Below are positions 33,868 through 42,628 of a stretch of DNA of 64,000 nt, piece after piece (the stretch's first letter is position 1; each line of letters begins with the position of its first letter). The DNA is from Streptomyces sp. NBC_01498. Lineage in GTDB: Bacteria > Actinomycetota > Actinomycetes > Streptomycetales > Streptomycetaceae. The stretch covers positions 2,232,001 to 2,296,000 of the forward strand of contig NZ_CP109598.1 of NCBI RefSeq assembly GCF_036327775.1, written 5' to 3'. The notes below the pieces were generated by a model, which was not told the origin of the DNA, did not search any database, and was given only the letters and a program-made list of their open reading frames with translations. A program made the translations under genes and the position numbers.

Positions 33868-35775
33868 TCAGCTGCCGTCCGCGCTGCCGAGGACCAGAGT
33901 CATGGTCCGCTCTTTACCTCCCCGCAGGATGGTCAGCGCCAGTTCGTCACCCGGACGGTGGGCGCGGATCTTCACGATCAGCTCCTCGCCGCTGTGCACC
34001 CGCTGGCCGTCCACCTCGGTGATGATGTCGCCGGTCCGGACACCCGCCTTCGCGGCCGGGCCGCCCGCCTCCACCGAGGGGCCGCCGTCGGCGCTCTTGG
34101 CCCCGACCTTGGCGCCGTCGCCCGTGTACTCCATGTCGAGCGTGACACCGATCACGGGGTGGGACGCCTTGCCCGTGTTGATCAGCTCCTCGGCGACGCG
34201 CTTGCCCTGGTTGATCGGTATGGCGAAACCGAGCCCGATGGAACCCGCCTGGGCGCCGTCCGGCGTTCCGCTGCCCTCGGCGCCGCGGATCGCGCTGTTG
34301 ATGCCGATGACCTGCGCCTTCGAATTGACCAGGGGACCGCCGGAGTTGCCGGGGTTGATCGGCGCGTCGGTCTGGAGGGCGTCGACGTAACTGACGTCGC
34401 TGCCGTCGCCCTTCTCGCCGCCGGCCGTGATCGGGCGCTCCTTGGCGCTGATGATGCCCGCCGTGACGGTGTTCTGGAGGTCGAAGGGCGCGCCGATGGC
34501 CACGACCGGGTCGCCGACCTGGACGTTGTCGGAGTTGCCGAGCGGCAGCGGCTTGAGCCCGGAGACCCCGGTGACCTTGACCACGGCGAGGTCGTAGCCG
34601 CTGTCCTTGCCGACGAGCTTCGCGGTGGCGGTCTCGCCGCCGCTGAAGGTGATCGAGATGTCGCCGGCGGCGCCGGCCGGATCGACCACGTGGTTGTTGG
34701 TCAGGATGTGGCCCTCGCGGTCGAGGACGAAGCCGGTGCCGGTGCCCTGCTCGCCGCCGCCGCTGACATGGAGGGTGACGACGCTGGGCAGGGCGCTGGC
34801 GGCGATCCCGGCGACGCTGTCGGCGGGGCGGTTCCCGCCGTCGCGGCCCGCCTGGGGCAGGTCGACGCTGGTGATGCCGCCGTTGCGCTCGATGTACGCG
34901 CCGACGCCGCCGCCGATGACGGCGGTGCAGAGCGCGAGGGTGAGGACGCCCACCAGGCCGACGCCCCGGCGCCCGGGGCGGGATTCGCCCGGGTCGGGGT
35001 ACGAGAGCGCCTCCTGGTGCCCGGGGGCGCCCCAGGGGTCGTACTGGAGCCAGTGGGTGGGGCGGGGGGCGGTGTCCTGGGGCGGGAGCCCGGGTGACGG
35101 CGCGGGTCCCTGGGGCGGGCCCTGGAGCCCGGGTCCCTGGGGCGGGCCCTGGGGCGGGACGCCGTATCCCGAGGTCGGCAGGGGAGCCGGGGGGACCTGG
35201 TCCGCAGGGCCGGTGTAGTGGCCCGGCGGTACGGGGGTTCCCCCGGCCGGAGTGGGAACCGGCCGTTGCACGGGCGGCGCGGGTGCCCAGGGGCCGGGAC
35301 CGCCGTAGGGCGGGGTGCTGTACGGGTCGGGGTCGTGCAGCGGCTGCGGGCGGCCCGCCGGGGCACCGCTCGCGGACTCCGTCCCGCCGGCCGGTCCCGG
35401 GCCGGTGGTGGCGGCAGCCGTGCTGACGGTGGACGGTCCCGGCTCCGTGCCCGTCGTGGCCGTCGTCGTGTCGCCCGTCGTGCTGCCCGCCGCCGCGTCC
35501 ACCGTCGAGGGCGTACGCGCGGGCGGGGCGAGCAGATGGTCCCCGTCGTCCGGCTCGGGCCCCGGCCCCGGGGCGCGCTCCGAGGTGCTTTCGGCCGGTC
35601 GGGGCTGCGGAACACCACCGGGGCGCGGGGGCACGGCGTCGGTGACCGGAGACAGCTCCGTGGTGTCCTCCGTGCTCCGCTGCTCCGGCGCCTCGGGCTC
35701 CCGCGGTATCGCGCGTCCCGATGCCGGGCGGCTCCACCACTTCGCCTTGGGTCCGGTGGGCTTGCCGTCGTCCAT
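33868..35775 (-). CDS. HtrA-type membrane serine protease with PDZ domain
   Basis: A 635-residue S1C protease. A Pro/Gly-rich cytoplasmic part spans 1-268 and a transmembrane helix about 271-295. The extracellular trypsin-like domain has the triad His362 (NNHVV), Asp395 (YDLAVV) and Ser478 (GNSGGP), and a PDZ domain at about 535-630 includes RTGDIITEVDG. It degrades or refolds damaged envelope proteins. ATG 35775 starts the conserved MDDGKP segment with GGGGAG close upstream; a longer start at 35817 is less likely. It lies between the anti-sigma gene and tatB, the same order as in mycobacterial sigE-rseA-htrA-tatB, which implies control by the upstream sigma factor. Confidence 0.95.
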   Translation of the reverse strand: MDDGKPTGPKAKWWSRPASGRAIPREPEAPEQRSTEDTTELSPVTDAVPPRPGGVPQPRPAESTSERAPGPGPEPDDGDHLLAPPARTPSTVDAAAGSTTGDTTTATTGTEPGPSTVSTAAATTGPGPAGGTESASGAPAGRPQPLHDPDPYSTPPYGGPGPWAPAPPVQRPVPTPAGGTPVPPGHYTGPADQVPPAPLPTSGYGVPPQGPPQGPGLQGPPQGPAPSPGLPPQDTAPRPTHWLQYDPWGAPGHQEALSYPDPGESRPGRRGVGLVGVLTLALCTAVIGGGVGAYIERNGGITSVDLPQAGRDGGNRPADSVAGIAASALPSVVTLHVSGGGEQGTGTGFVLDREGHILTNNHVVDPAGAAGDISITFSGGETATAKLVGKDSGYDLAVVKVTGVSGLKPLPLGNSDNVQVGDPVVAIGAPFDLQNTVTAGIISAKERPITAGGEKGDGSDVSYVDALQTDAPINPGNSGGPLVNSKAQVIGINSAIRGAEGSGTPDGAQAGSIGLGFAIPINQGKRVAEELINTGKASHPVIGVTLDMEYTGDGAKVGAKSADGGPSVEAGGPAAKAGVRTGDIITEVDGQRVHSGEELIVKIRAHRPGDELALTILRGGKERTMTLVLGSADGS

Positions 35776-35865
35776 GCTCTCCCCGCAGCTGCCTCGTCCA
35801 TGCCCCGACAAGGGCACCCGTGCAGGGATTCAACCAGGTTTACGAACGGCCGCGCAGGGACCCGG

Positions 35866-36747
35866 TCACCGACGCCGCGAAAGCGGCACGCCGGGCTGGG
35901 TGGGCGAGGCGAGACTGCCGGGGTCGGGCGTGGCCGGGGGGACGCCCGGTCCGGCGTTCGCCGCCAGGTGGAACGCGGAGCCCGCCGGACGTATCAGGGG
36001 AGGCGTGGAGAAGTGGTCGAGCACCGCGAACCGGAACGGGTGCGGGGTGAACGGCTCACGCGCCGTCCCCGGAGCGAGCTCCCGCGCGCTGTCGACGGAC
36101 TGCGGGAGGATCGCGGCCCGCTCGCCGCCCTGCCTGCCCCGTGTCGCACCGCCGGGCGCCGTGGTGGTCGCCCTGGTCAGCGGCGTGACACCGGCGCCGG
36201 TCCCGCGCGCCGTGGTGTCGGCCGGGCCGGCCACGGGCAGCGCACCGCCCAGCGCCATCGCGGCGAACGACACGGCGCTCGCGGCGGCGAAGGCGAACCG
36301 GCGGCCCCGCCACGGCGAGCGATCGGCCTCGACGCGCCCGACCTCGTGAATCCTGAAGCCCGCGCCGGACACCGGTGCGCCGGGCAGGGGTGAGTGGCCC
36401 GGCACCGCCGGGCGGTAGCCGAAGGCGTCGCCGCGCGTGCCGAATACACCGCCGCCGAAAGCCGAGCCGTCGAACGGGCCGGGGGTCTCGTCGTCGTCCT
36501 GGTCGGCGGGTCTGCCGGGCAGCCCCTGGAGCCGGGCGAGGAAGCCCTCGGAGAGCGGCGGCGGCGCGGACTGGGCGAACGCCGTCTTGAGCCGGCGCTG
36601 GGCGTCGGCCTCCGCCTTGCACCGCGCGCAGGTCGCGAGGTGCGCCAGCACCCGCTCCCGGGCGTCGTGACCCAGCTCGCCGTCCACCAGGGCGGCGAGC
36701 CGGTCTCCCAGGTGCTGCTCAGCGGGGGTCGGACCTGTGCCACTCAC
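35866..36747 (-). CDS. Zinc-finger (ZAS) anti-sigma factor, RseA-like, membrane-anchored
   Basis: A 293-residue protein. The N-terminal anti-sigma domain carries H36-x3-C40-x2-C43 (HLATCARC), the zinc/redox ZAS motif. A linker follows, then one probable membrane helix ([23 protein letters not shown], about 165-187) and an extracytoplasmic Pro/Thr-rich part. It should bind and silence the ECF sigma factor encoded immediately upstream. Its GTG start overlaps the sigma stop (GTGA), giving translational coupling and fixed stoichiometry. The trigger (redox, phosphorylation or proteolysis) cannot be told. Confidence 0.88.
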   Translation of the reverse strand: MSGTGPTPAEQHLGDRLAALVDGELGHDARERVLAHLATCARCKAEADAQRRLKTAFAQSAPPPLSEGFLARLQGLPGRPADQDDDETPGPFDGSAFGGGVFGTRGDAFGYRPAVPGHSPLPGAPVSGAGFRIHEVGRVEADRSPWRGRRFAFAAASAVSFAAMALGGALPVAGPADTTARGTGAGVTPLTRATTTAPGGATRGRQGGERAAILPQSVDSARELAPGTAREPFTPHPFRFAVLDHFSTPPLIRPAGSAFHLAANAGPGVPPATPDPGSLASPTQPGVPLSRRR

Positions 36748-37502
36748 GCGACTCCGCCCTCCCCGGCGACGCCCGCGAAGGTGCGCTGCTCGGCCCGAGC
36801 CTCCGGGGAACGGTGCGAGAGGGCCTTGCGCAGATGCGAACGGCCCCGGTGGATGCGGCTGCGCACCGTACCGAGCTTCACGCCGAGGGTGGCGGCGATC
36901 TCCTCGTACGACAGTCCTTCGATGTCGCACAGGACGACCGCGGCCCGGAACTCGGGGGCCAGGGTGTCCAGCGCCTGCTGCACGTCCGCGTCGAAGTGGG
37001 TGTCGTGGAAGACCTGCTGCGGCGAGGGCTCCCGGCTGGCCAGGCGCTCGGCCGCGTCGTCGCCGAGCGCGTCGAAACGGATCCGCTGCTTGCGGCGGAC
37101 CATGTCGAGGAAGAGATTGGTGGTGATGCGGTGCAGCCAGCCCTCGAACGTGCCGGGGGTGTACGTCGACAGGGATCTGAACACCCGGACGAAGACTTCC
37201 TGGGTGAGGTCCTCGGCGTCGTGCTGATTGCCGGTGAGCCGGTACGCCAGGCGGTACACACGGGCGCTGTGCGTGCTGACGATCTCCTCCCAGGTGGGAG
37301 GCGTCCACGCCTGCGATTCCGCATCCGATGCGAAGGTCGCCGTAGCTGCGGAGTCGGTCGAGCGAGAACGGTCAGCGAAGTTGGTCACGGATTTCGGCTC
37401 ACCGGCCGGCCTGAGAAAGCGCCTGAACGCTCCTCCCCGATCCGCGGGCGCAGCCGCACCTCCCCTATCGACTCTGGTGGTGTCCAGCGGAGCACCTACC
37501 AT
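36744..37502 (-). CDS. ECF RNA polymerase sigma factor (counterpart of mycobacterial SigE)
   Basis: A 252-residue ECF sigma factor. Sigma region 2 (about 75-138) reads [27 protein letters not shown] with the W-containing [19 protein letters not shown]. Region 4 (175-230) reads [23 protein letters not shown] and [18 protein letters not shown] 37502 is chosen: GAGGTGG lies upstream, and in-frame codons further upstream (AAT, TCA, AAA, TCT, TAT, CTA) are not Streptomyces-like. A typical ECF promoter upstream implies autoregulation. The anti-sigma gene overlaps its stop, followed by htrA and tatB. It is not named sigE because that symbol denotes another gene in Streptomyces. Confidence 0.95.
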   Translation of the reverse strand: MVGAPLDTTRVDRGGAAAPADRGGAFRRFLRPAGEPKSVTNFADRSRSTDSAATATFASDAESQAWTPPTWEEIVSTHSARVYRLAYRLTGNQHDAEDLTQEVFVRVFRSLSTYTPGTFEGWLHRITTNLFLDMVRRKQRIRFDALGDDAAERLASREPSPQQVFHDTHFDADVQQALDTLAPEFRAAVVLCDIEGLSYEEIAATLGVKLGTVRSRIHRGRSHLRKALSHRSPEARAEQRTFAGVAGEGGVA

Positions 37503-37594
37503 AGCCACCTCGCCCGTTAGCTCCGGATAAGAATCTTTGCGTGAATTTGCGCCTGGTCCCGGCTCTTCGTCCATGTGTCCCCCCACACCTTCAC

Positions 37595-37620
37595 AACGCC
37601 CGGTCCCATCAGCGGGTTCC
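37595..37620 (-). promoter_or_regulatory. ECF-type autoregulatory promoter of the sigma gene
   Basis: On the minus strand, GGAACC (37620-37615), a 16-bp spacer, and CGTT (37598-37595) match the GGAAC-N16/17-CGTT pattern of extracytoplasmic-function sigma factors. It would give a leader of about 85 bases before ATG 37502. Confidence 0.7.
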
Positions 37621-37643
37621 CGCGCGCAGCGGATACAGTCACC

Positions 37644-38309
37644 GTGCGCCAACTACGGGGACAGGAGAGGGTCATTACCGCCAACCGGCAGACAAGCTGG
37701 GCGTTCGCCGACGCTTTTGTCGCCGAGGACGAGGCACTGCGCTGGGCCCGCGACAGGGCCCGGGACATGGGGCTCCGCTCGGTGTCACCGGGCACGGGCG
37801 CCGCGCTTCGTCTGCTTGCCGCCACGGCGGACGCCAAGGCGGTGGCGGAGATCGGTACGGGCACCGGGGTCTCCGGGATCTATCTGCTGAACGGCATGCG
37901 GCCCGACGGGGTGCTGACCACGGTCGACACGGAACCGGAGCGGCAGCAGTTCGCCCGCGAGGCGTTCCGGGCGGCCGGATTCACCAACAATCGCGCGCGC
38001 TTCATCCCCGGCCGGGCCCGCGACGTGCTTCCCCGGCTCGCCGACGGCGGCTACGACCTGGTCTTCTGCGACGGTGACCGGCTGGAGTGCCTGGACTATC
38101 TCGCTGAATCGTTGCGCCTGCTGCGACCCGGCGGGCTGGTGTGTTTCGAGGGTGTCTTCGCCGACGGCCGTACGGTCGACTCGGCGGCCCAGCCGCACGA
38201 GGTGCTCCGGGTGCGTGAACTGCTGCGCACGATAAGGGAGATGCAGGACGAGCTGGTCGCGTCGCTGCTGCCGGTGGGCGACGGGCTGCTGTGCGCGGTG
38301 CGCCGCTAG
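37644..38309 (+). CDS. O-methyltransferase (class I SAM-dependent)
   Basis: A methyltransferase of about 221 residues, of the catechol/caffeoyl-CoA type. Motif I is [17 protein letters not shown], followed by [11 protein letters not shown], motif [11 protein letters not shown] and motif [17 protein letters not shown]. The methyl acceptor is unknown. The start is uncertain: GTG 37644, or an ATT at 37674 with AGGAG six bases upstream, which would begin [15 protein letters not shown], the conserved N-terminus. A -10-like TACAGT at 37635-37640 would put transcription close to the GTG, suggesting leaderless translation or ATT initiation. It is divergent from the ECF sigma gene, as in mycobacteria. 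Confidence 0.88.
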   Translation: MRQLRGQERVITANRQTSWAFADAFVAEDEALRWARDRARDMGLRSVSPGTGAALRLLAATADAKAVAEIGTGTGVSGIYLLNGMRPDGVLTTVDTEPERQQFAREAFRAAGFTNNRARFIPGRARDVLPRLADGGYDLVFCDGDRLECLDYLAESLRLLRPGGLVCFEGVFADGRTVDSAAQPHEVLRVRELLRTIREMQDELVASLLPVGDGLLCAVRR

Positions 38310-38382
38310 CCGGGTCCGCGGTCGGAGGGCGGGACGGCGGGCGGGGACGGAACGGCGGGCGGCAAGGGCGGGACGGCGTAAA

Positions 38383-38418
38383 GCTGCCCCGTCACGGACG
38401 GGTCCGCGGCGGGGCAGC
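38383..38418. terminator. Hairpin between methyltransferase and DUF3117
   Basis: GCTGCCCCG (38383-38391) pairs with CGGGGCAGC (38410-38418), with a further inner CGGAC/GTCCG stem. It lies between the two convergent genes. Confidence 0.6.
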
Positions 38419-38442
38419 ACAGGAATGCGCGTTCTGTCCGCG

Positions 38443-38610
38443 TCAGCCGACGACCTTCTTCAGGGCGTCACCCAGCGCATCCGCCTCGTCGGGGGTCAGC
38501 TCGACGACCAGCCGACCGCCGCCTTCGAGCGGAACGCGCATGACGATGCCCCGCCCCTCCTTGGTCACCTCGAGCGGGCCGTCGCCCGTCCGCGGCTTCA
38601 TGGCCGCCAT
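38443..38610 (-). CDS. DUF3117 small protein
   Basis: A 55-residue protein, starting MAAMKPRTGDGPLEVTKEGR and ending DALKKVVG. It closely matches what I recall of the actinobacterial DUF3117 family (Rv1211 in M. tuberculosis), which is found almost unchanged across the phylum; the function is unknown. AAGGGGAACG precedes the ATG. Codon use is strongly G/C-biased. It is convergent with the methyltransferase gene. Confidence 0.9.
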   Translation of the reverse strand: MAAMKPRTGDGPLEVTKEGRGIVMRVPLEGGGRLVVELTPDEADALGDALKKVVG

Positions 38611-38935
38611 GCTCGTTCCCCTTCCTGAAACCAGCTCATCGCAGCCGGCGGCCCCATGACAGGCGCTGTGTCACCGGCATCGAACACATTGCTTCCAGGC
38701 CATTATCCCGCATGCCGGGACCCGATGACCAACATCGGACGGCATCGCTTGCGCAACGCGCTCTCTCAAAACGACTCAATTCGGCGATCCGCCTGCGATA
38801 CTTCGCCGCTGTTCACGGCCCTGCCGTCCGGGATTGTTTGACGCAGGTCACATGCCGGGCCGCGGTGATCTCCGCCATGCTGGGGCGGCACAGGACAGCG
38901 GGACAGCCAGTCACAGTCGCAGAGGAGATCCCATC
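38611..38935. other. 325-bp gap between DUF3117 and the enoyl-CoA hydratase
   Basis: A divergent control region, locally lower in G/C (for example CTCTCAAAACGACTCAATTC near 38761-38780), with no frame showing coding bias. It holds the CRP-like site listed separately. Confidence 0.5.
38837..38852 (+). promoter_or_regulatory. CRP/GlxR-like operator upstream of the enoyl-CoA hydratase gene
   Basis: The reverse strand reads TGTGA-CCTGCG-TCAAA, nine of ten positions of the actinobacterial CRP consensus TGTGA-N6-TCACA. It overlaps a TTGACG -35-like string and lies about 85 bp before the start codon. No clear -10 box was found. Confidence 0.4.
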
Positions 38936-39736
38936 ATGGCCGACACGGTGCTGTACGAAGTGAGCGACGGGCTCGCCACGGTCACGCTCAACCGGCCCGA
39001 GGCCATGAACGCGCTGAACGTGGCCGCCAAGGTCGCCCTTCGGGACGCGCTGCGCACGGCCGCCGACGACTCCGCCGTACGGGCCGTCCTGCTCACCGCC
39101 GGCGGGCGGGCCTTCTGTGTGGGGCAGGACCTGAAGGAGCACGTCTCCCTGCTGGCGGCCGACGCGGCCGACGGCAGCGGCGGGACGATGAGCACCGTAC
39201 GGGACCACTACAACCCCGTCGTGCGGGCGCTGGCCGAGATGCCGAAGCCGGTCGTCGCCGGGGTGAACGGCGTCGCGGCCGGGGCCGGGTTCGGCTTCGC
39301 GCTCGCCTGCGACTACCGGGTCGCCGCCGACACCGCCTCCTTCAACACCTCCTTCGCGGGGGTGGCCCTGTCGGCCGACTCCGGGGTGTCCTGGACGCTG
39401 CCCCGGCTGATCGGCGGGAGCCGGGCCGCCGACCTGCTGATGTTCCCCCGGTCGATCAGTGCCGAGCAGGCGTACGAGCTGGGGATCGTCAACAAGCTGG
39501 TCCCGGCCGCCGATCTCGCGGCCGAGGCGCTGGCCGTCGCGCGGGCGCTCGCGGAGGGGCCCACGCTGGCGTACGCGGCGCTGAAGGAGTCCCTGGCGTA
39601 CGGCGCGGGTCACACGCTGGCCGAGGCGCTGGAGAAGGAGGGCGAACTCCAGAACCGGGCGGGCGCGTCGCAGGACCACGGCATCGCGGTCCAGGCGTTC
39701 CTGGAGAAGGCCAAGCCCCGCTACGTGGGCCGGTGA
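38936..39736 (+). CDS. Enoyl-CoA hydratase/isomerase (crotonase fold)
   Basis: A 266-residue crotonase-fold enzyme. The first oxyanion strand is GRAFCVGQDLKEH and the second GVAAGAGFGFALACD. The catalytic loop GVALSADSGVSWTLPRLIG has Asp where hydratases have the second Glu, as in PaaG-type enoyl-CoA isomerases of phenylacetate degradation; an isomerase or ring-oxepin role is therefore as likely as hydration. GAGGAG lies eight bases before ATG 38936. It stands alone, with no other fatty-acid or phenylacetate genes nearby, and may be controlled by a CRP-like regulator. Confidence 0.9.
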   Translation: MADTVLYEVSDGLATVTLNRPEAMNALNVAAKVALRDALRTAADDSAVRAVLLTAGGRAFCVGQDLKEHVSLLAADAADGSGGTMSTVRDHYNPVVRALAEMPKPVVAGVNGVAAGAGFGFALACDYRVAADTASFNTSFAGVALSADSGVSWTLPRLIGGSRAADLLMFPRSISAEQAYELGIVNKLVPAADLAAEALAVARALAEGPTLAYAALKESLAYGAGHTLAEALEKEGELQNRAGASQDHGIAVQAFLEKAKPRYVGR

Positions 39737-39827
39737 GCGGGTCTTCGTGACCGCCGCCGCATGACGACCGGGCGGTCCCGGTGACGGCCGCCGGTCGGTG
39801 CGGCGGCCGGCGGCCGGCGGTCAGCGG

Positions 39828-40418
39828 TCAGCGGTCGAGACTCCGGCGGACCAGGCATCCCGCGAGGTGGTCGTCCACCAGGCCGCACGCCTGCATCAGC
39901 GCGTACGCCGTGGTGGGGCCCACGAACCGGATGCCGCGCTTCTTCAGCGCCTTGGCCAGGGCGGTGGACTCGTCGGTGACCGCCGGGACGTCCGCGCCCG
40001 TCCTCGGCACCGGGCGGGTGGCCGGATCCGGTGCGTAGGACCAGATCAGCTCGTCGAGCTCGCCGGCGGACCAGCCGGCGAGCTCGCGCGCGTTGGCGAG
40101 GGTCGCGTCGATCTTGGCGCGGTTGCGGATGATGCCCTCGTCGGTGAGCAGCCGGGCGGCGTCCGCGTCGGTGAAGGCGGCGACGGACGGGATACGGAAG
40201 CCGGCGAACGCCCGGCGGAACCCCTCACGGCGGCGCAGGATCGTGATCCAGGAGAGACCGGACTGGAACGCCTCCAGGGAGAGCCGTTCGAAGAGGGCGT
40301 CGTCGCCGTGGACGGGCCGGCCCCACTCCTCGTCGTGGTACGTGACGTAGTCCTCGGTCGACAGGCCCCAGGGACAGCGCGACTCGCCGTCCGGTCCCGT
40401 CACCACGCCGTCACTCAT
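39828..40418 (-). CDS. tag: DNA-3-methyladenine glycosylase I
   Basis: A 196-residue Tag enzyme that removes 3-methyladenine from alkylated DNA. It has CPWG, YHDEEWGRP (catalytic-region Glu), AFQSGLSWITILRRREGF, the HhH-like helix region, and the C-terminal LVDDHLAGC. With the N-terminal Cys and His this completes the zinc snap expected for the family (Cys/His near the N-terminus, His/Cys near 183-187). Its ATG overlaps the stop of the DivIVA-like gene (ATGA), so translation is coupled. It is convergent with the enoyl-CoA hydratase gene. Confidence 0.95.
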   Translation of the reverse strand: MSDGVVTGPDGESRCPWGLSTEDYVTYHDEEWGRPVHGDDALFERLSLEAFQSGLSWITILRRREGFRRAFAGFRIPSVAAFTDADAARLLTDEGIIRNRAKIDATLANARELAGWSAGELDELIWSYAPDPATRPVPRTGADVPAVTDESTALAKALKKRGIRFVGPTTAYALMQACGLVDDHLAGCLVRRSLDR

Positions 40419-40813
40419 CGCCGGTCCTCCCCGCCCGGGTTCTCGAAGAGGTCGGGGCGGCCGGCGGCTGTCGCCTGGGCGCCGGCCAGACCGGCCTCCA
40501 GCTCGGCGATCCGGGAGTCCCGCTCGGCGAGCTCGGCGCCGAGCCGGGCCAGAACCTCGTCCACGTCCGCCATCCGGTAGCCGCGGGGGGCGACCGGCAG
40601 CCGCAGGGCCTCCAGGTCGGCGCGGGAGACCGGGCGGCTGACGGGCAGCGGGTCCACGAGCCGGTCGGGCGCGGACTCGGGCAGCACCTCACGGTCGCCG
40701 CCGCCGACCACGGCGAGGGTGACGGCCGTGACCACGACGACCATCGCGATGAGCAGGAACAAGAACACGTGCTTCTCCCGGGGCAGGAAAACGTCCGGTG
40801 CCGATCGTGCCAT
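40415..40813 (-). CDS. Membrane-anchored DivIVA-domain protein
   Basis: A 132-residue protein with one N-terminal membrane helix (KHVFLFLLIAMVVVVTAVTLAVVG) and a short DivIVA-like motif LEALRLPVAPRGYRMADVDEVLARLG, leading into a coiled coil (AELAERDSRIAELEAGL). DivIVA domains bind curved membrane and organise polar growth; here only the domain's N-terminal part is present. It overlaps tag by four bases and is divergent from the FolP-like gene. The combination resembles M. tuberculosis Rv1209-Rv1210. Confidence 0.85.
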   Translation of the reverse strand: MARSAPDVFLPREKHVFLFLLIAMVVVVTAVTLAVVGGGDREVLPESAPDRLVDPLPVSRPVSRADLEALRLPVAPRGYRMADVDEVLARLGAELAERDSRIAELEAGLAGAQATAAGRPDLFENPGGEDRR

Positions 40814-40899
40814 GCGGCACTGACAGTTAGGGTCTGTCGCGCCGGGCCCTCAGGTCGCCGGCGGCGGAACGGACAGGCGGAACGGGCGGTGACCAGCGG

Positions 40900-41772
40900 A
40901 TGAGCGGCGGCATTCTGCGATTGGGGCGGCGGGAGTTCGGCCCGTACGAGCCGGTGGTCATGGCCATCGTCAACCGGACGCCGGACTCGTTCTACGACCG
41001 GGGGGCGACGTTCCGTGACCGGCCCGCGCTCGACCGGGTGGAGCAGGCGGTGGCCGAGGGCGCCGCGATCATCGACATCGGCGGGGTGAAGGCGGGGCCC
41101 GGCGACGAGGTGACGGCGGAGGAGGAGGCGCGCCGCACGGTCGGTTTCGTGGCCGAGGTCCGCCGGCGCCATCCGGACGTGGTGATCAGCGTCGACACCT
41201 GGCGGCACGAGGTCGCCGAGGCCGTCTGCGAGGCGGGCGCCGATGTGCTGAACGACGCCTGGGGCGGGGTGGATCCGGCGCTCGCCGAGGTCGCGGCCCG
41301 CCACGGCGCGGGGCTGGTCTGCACGCACGCGGGCGGGGCCGAGCCCCGGACCCGGCCGCACCGGGTCGCGTACGACGACGTGGTCGCGGACATTCTCCGG
41401 GTCACGCTGGGGCTGGCGGAGCGGGCCGTGGAGCTGGGGGTACGCCGGGACGGGATCATGATCGATCCGGGGCACGACTTCGGGAAGAACACCCGGCATT
41501 CCCTGGAGGCGACCCGCAGGCTGGGCGAGCTGACGGAGACCGGCTGGCCGGTACTGGTGTCGCTGTCCAACAAGGACTTCGTCGGCGAGACCCTCGACCG
41601 GCCGGTGAAGGAGCGGTTGATCGGCACGCTCGCGACGACCGCCGTCTCGGCGTGGCTGGGGGCGCGGATCTACCGGGTGCACGAGGTGGCCGAGACCCGG
41701 CAGGTGCTGGACATGGTGGCGTCCATCGCGGGCCACCGGCCCCCGGCGGTCGCCCGCCGGGGACTGGCCTAG
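40900..41772 (+). CDS. folP2: Dihydropteroate synthase homologue, FolP2 type (probably not a DHPS)
   Basis: A 290-residue TIM-barrel protein of the DHPS family: AIVNRTPDSFYDRG (loop 1), IDIGGVKAGPG at loop 2, ISVDTWRHEVAEA, LNDAWGG, MIDPGHDFGKN, SLSNKDFVGETL and IYRVHEVAETRQVLDM. In active DHPS loop 2 reads DxGGESTRPG and forms part of the p-aminobenzoate site; here Ser-Thr-Arg is missing. The same change marks mycobacterial FolP2, which lacks DHPS activity, so a role outside folate synthesis is likely. It is divergent from the DivIVA-like gene and convergent with the LOG gene. Confidence 0.88.
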   Translation: MSGGILRLGRREFGPYEPVVMAIVNRTPDSFYDRGATFRDRPALDRVEQAVAEGAAIIDIGGVKAGPGDEVTAEEEARRTVGFVAEVRRRHPDVVISVDTWRHEVAEAVCEAGADVLNDAWGGVDPALAEVAARHGAGLVCTHAGGAEPRTRPHRVAYDDVVADILRVTLGLAERAVELGVRRDGIMIDPGHDFGKNTRHSLEATRRLGELTETGWPVLVSLSNKDFVGETLDRPVKERLIGTLATTAVSAWLGARIYRVHEVAETRQVLDMVASIAGHRPPAVARRGLA

Positions 41773-41794
41773 GCCCGGTCCGGCGGACCGGGCC
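41772..41794. terminator. Hairpin after folP2
   Basis: GGCCCGGTCC (41772-41781) pairs with GGACCGGGCC (41785-41794). It begins at the last base of the folP2-like stop codon, between convergent genes. Confidence 0.6.
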
Positions 41795-41878
41795 CCGGGC
41801 CTCGGGTCCGGTCCGTCGCGCGGCCGGGGCGGCGTCCTCCTTACGGAGGCGTCCAGCGGCGACCCGGCGAGGAGGCGG

Positions 41879-42628
41879 CTACTTGCCGGTCTCCTTGGTC
41901 ACCAGCGCCACCGCCTCGTCCACGTCGTCCGTGAGGTGGAACAGCATCAGGTCCTTCTCGGACGCCTTGCCCTGGGCCACGACCGTGTCCCGCAGCCAGT
42001 CGACGAGACCGGACCAGTACCGCGTACCGAAGAGGACGATCGGGAAGCGGGTCACCTTGCGGGTCTGGACCAGCGTCAGTGCCTCGAACAGTTCGTCCAG
42101 GGTGCCGAGTCCGCCGGGCAGAACGACAAATCCCTGGGCATATTTGACGAACATGGTCTTTCTGACAAAGAAGTAACGGAAGTTGACCCCGATGTCGACG
42201 TGCGGGTTGAGCCCCTGTTCGAAGGGCAGCTCGATGCCGAGTCCCACGGAGACGCCGTTCGCCTCCCGCGCGCCCTTGTTGGCCGCTTCCATCGCGCCGG
42301 GGCCGCCGCCCGTGATCACCGCGAATCCGGCCTCGACCAGGGCCCGCCCGATCCTGATGCCCGCCTCGTACTCCGGCGAGTCGGCGGGGGTCCGCGCCGA
42401 GCCGAAGACGCTGATGGCGCTGGGCAGTTCGGCGAGCGCGCCGAAGCCCTCCACGAACTCCGACTGGATGCGCATGACCCGCCAGGGATCGGTGTGCACC
42501 CATTCGGAGTCGCCCTCGGTGTCCAGCAGCCGCTGGTCGGTGGTGCCCGCCTGGACCTGGTCCCGGCGGCGCAGCACCGGCCCCAGACGCTGTGAGTCCG
42601 GCTTCCGTGCTTCCTCAGGACTCCCCAT
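41879..42628 (-). CDS. LOG-family protein (TIGR00730, cytokinin-riboside phosphorylase type)
   Basis: A 249-residue Rossmann-fold protein with the LOG signature GGGPGAMEAANKGA and PGGLGTLDELFEALTL, plus ISVFGSARTP. LOG enzymes release cytokinin bases from nucleoside 5'-monophosphates; many bacterial members are nucleotide 5'-monophosphate nucleosidases. ATG 42628 gives the family-typical start GSPEEARKPDSQR with GGAGG nine bases upstream; ATG 42655 and 42688 are alternatives. It is followed on the same strand by no close gene and is convergent with folP2. Confidence 0.9.
   Translation of the reverse strand: MGSPEEARKPDSQRLGPVLRRRDQVQAGTTDQRLLDTEGDSEWVHTDPWRVMRIQSEFVEGFGALAELPSAISVFGSARTPADSPEYEAGIRIGRALVEAGFAVITGGGPGAMEAANKGAREANGVSVGLGIELPFEQGLNPHVDIGVNFRYFFVRKTMFVKYAQGFVVLPGGLGTLDELFEALTLVQTRKVTRFPIVLFGTRYWSGLVDWLRDTVVAQGKASEKDLMLFHLTDDVDEAVALVTKETGK

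Noticed and set aside
38656..38841. A 61-codon frame before the enoyl-CoA hydratase gene
   Set aside because: Codon use lacks third-position bias, there is no ribosome site, and the stretch overlaps the probable control region.
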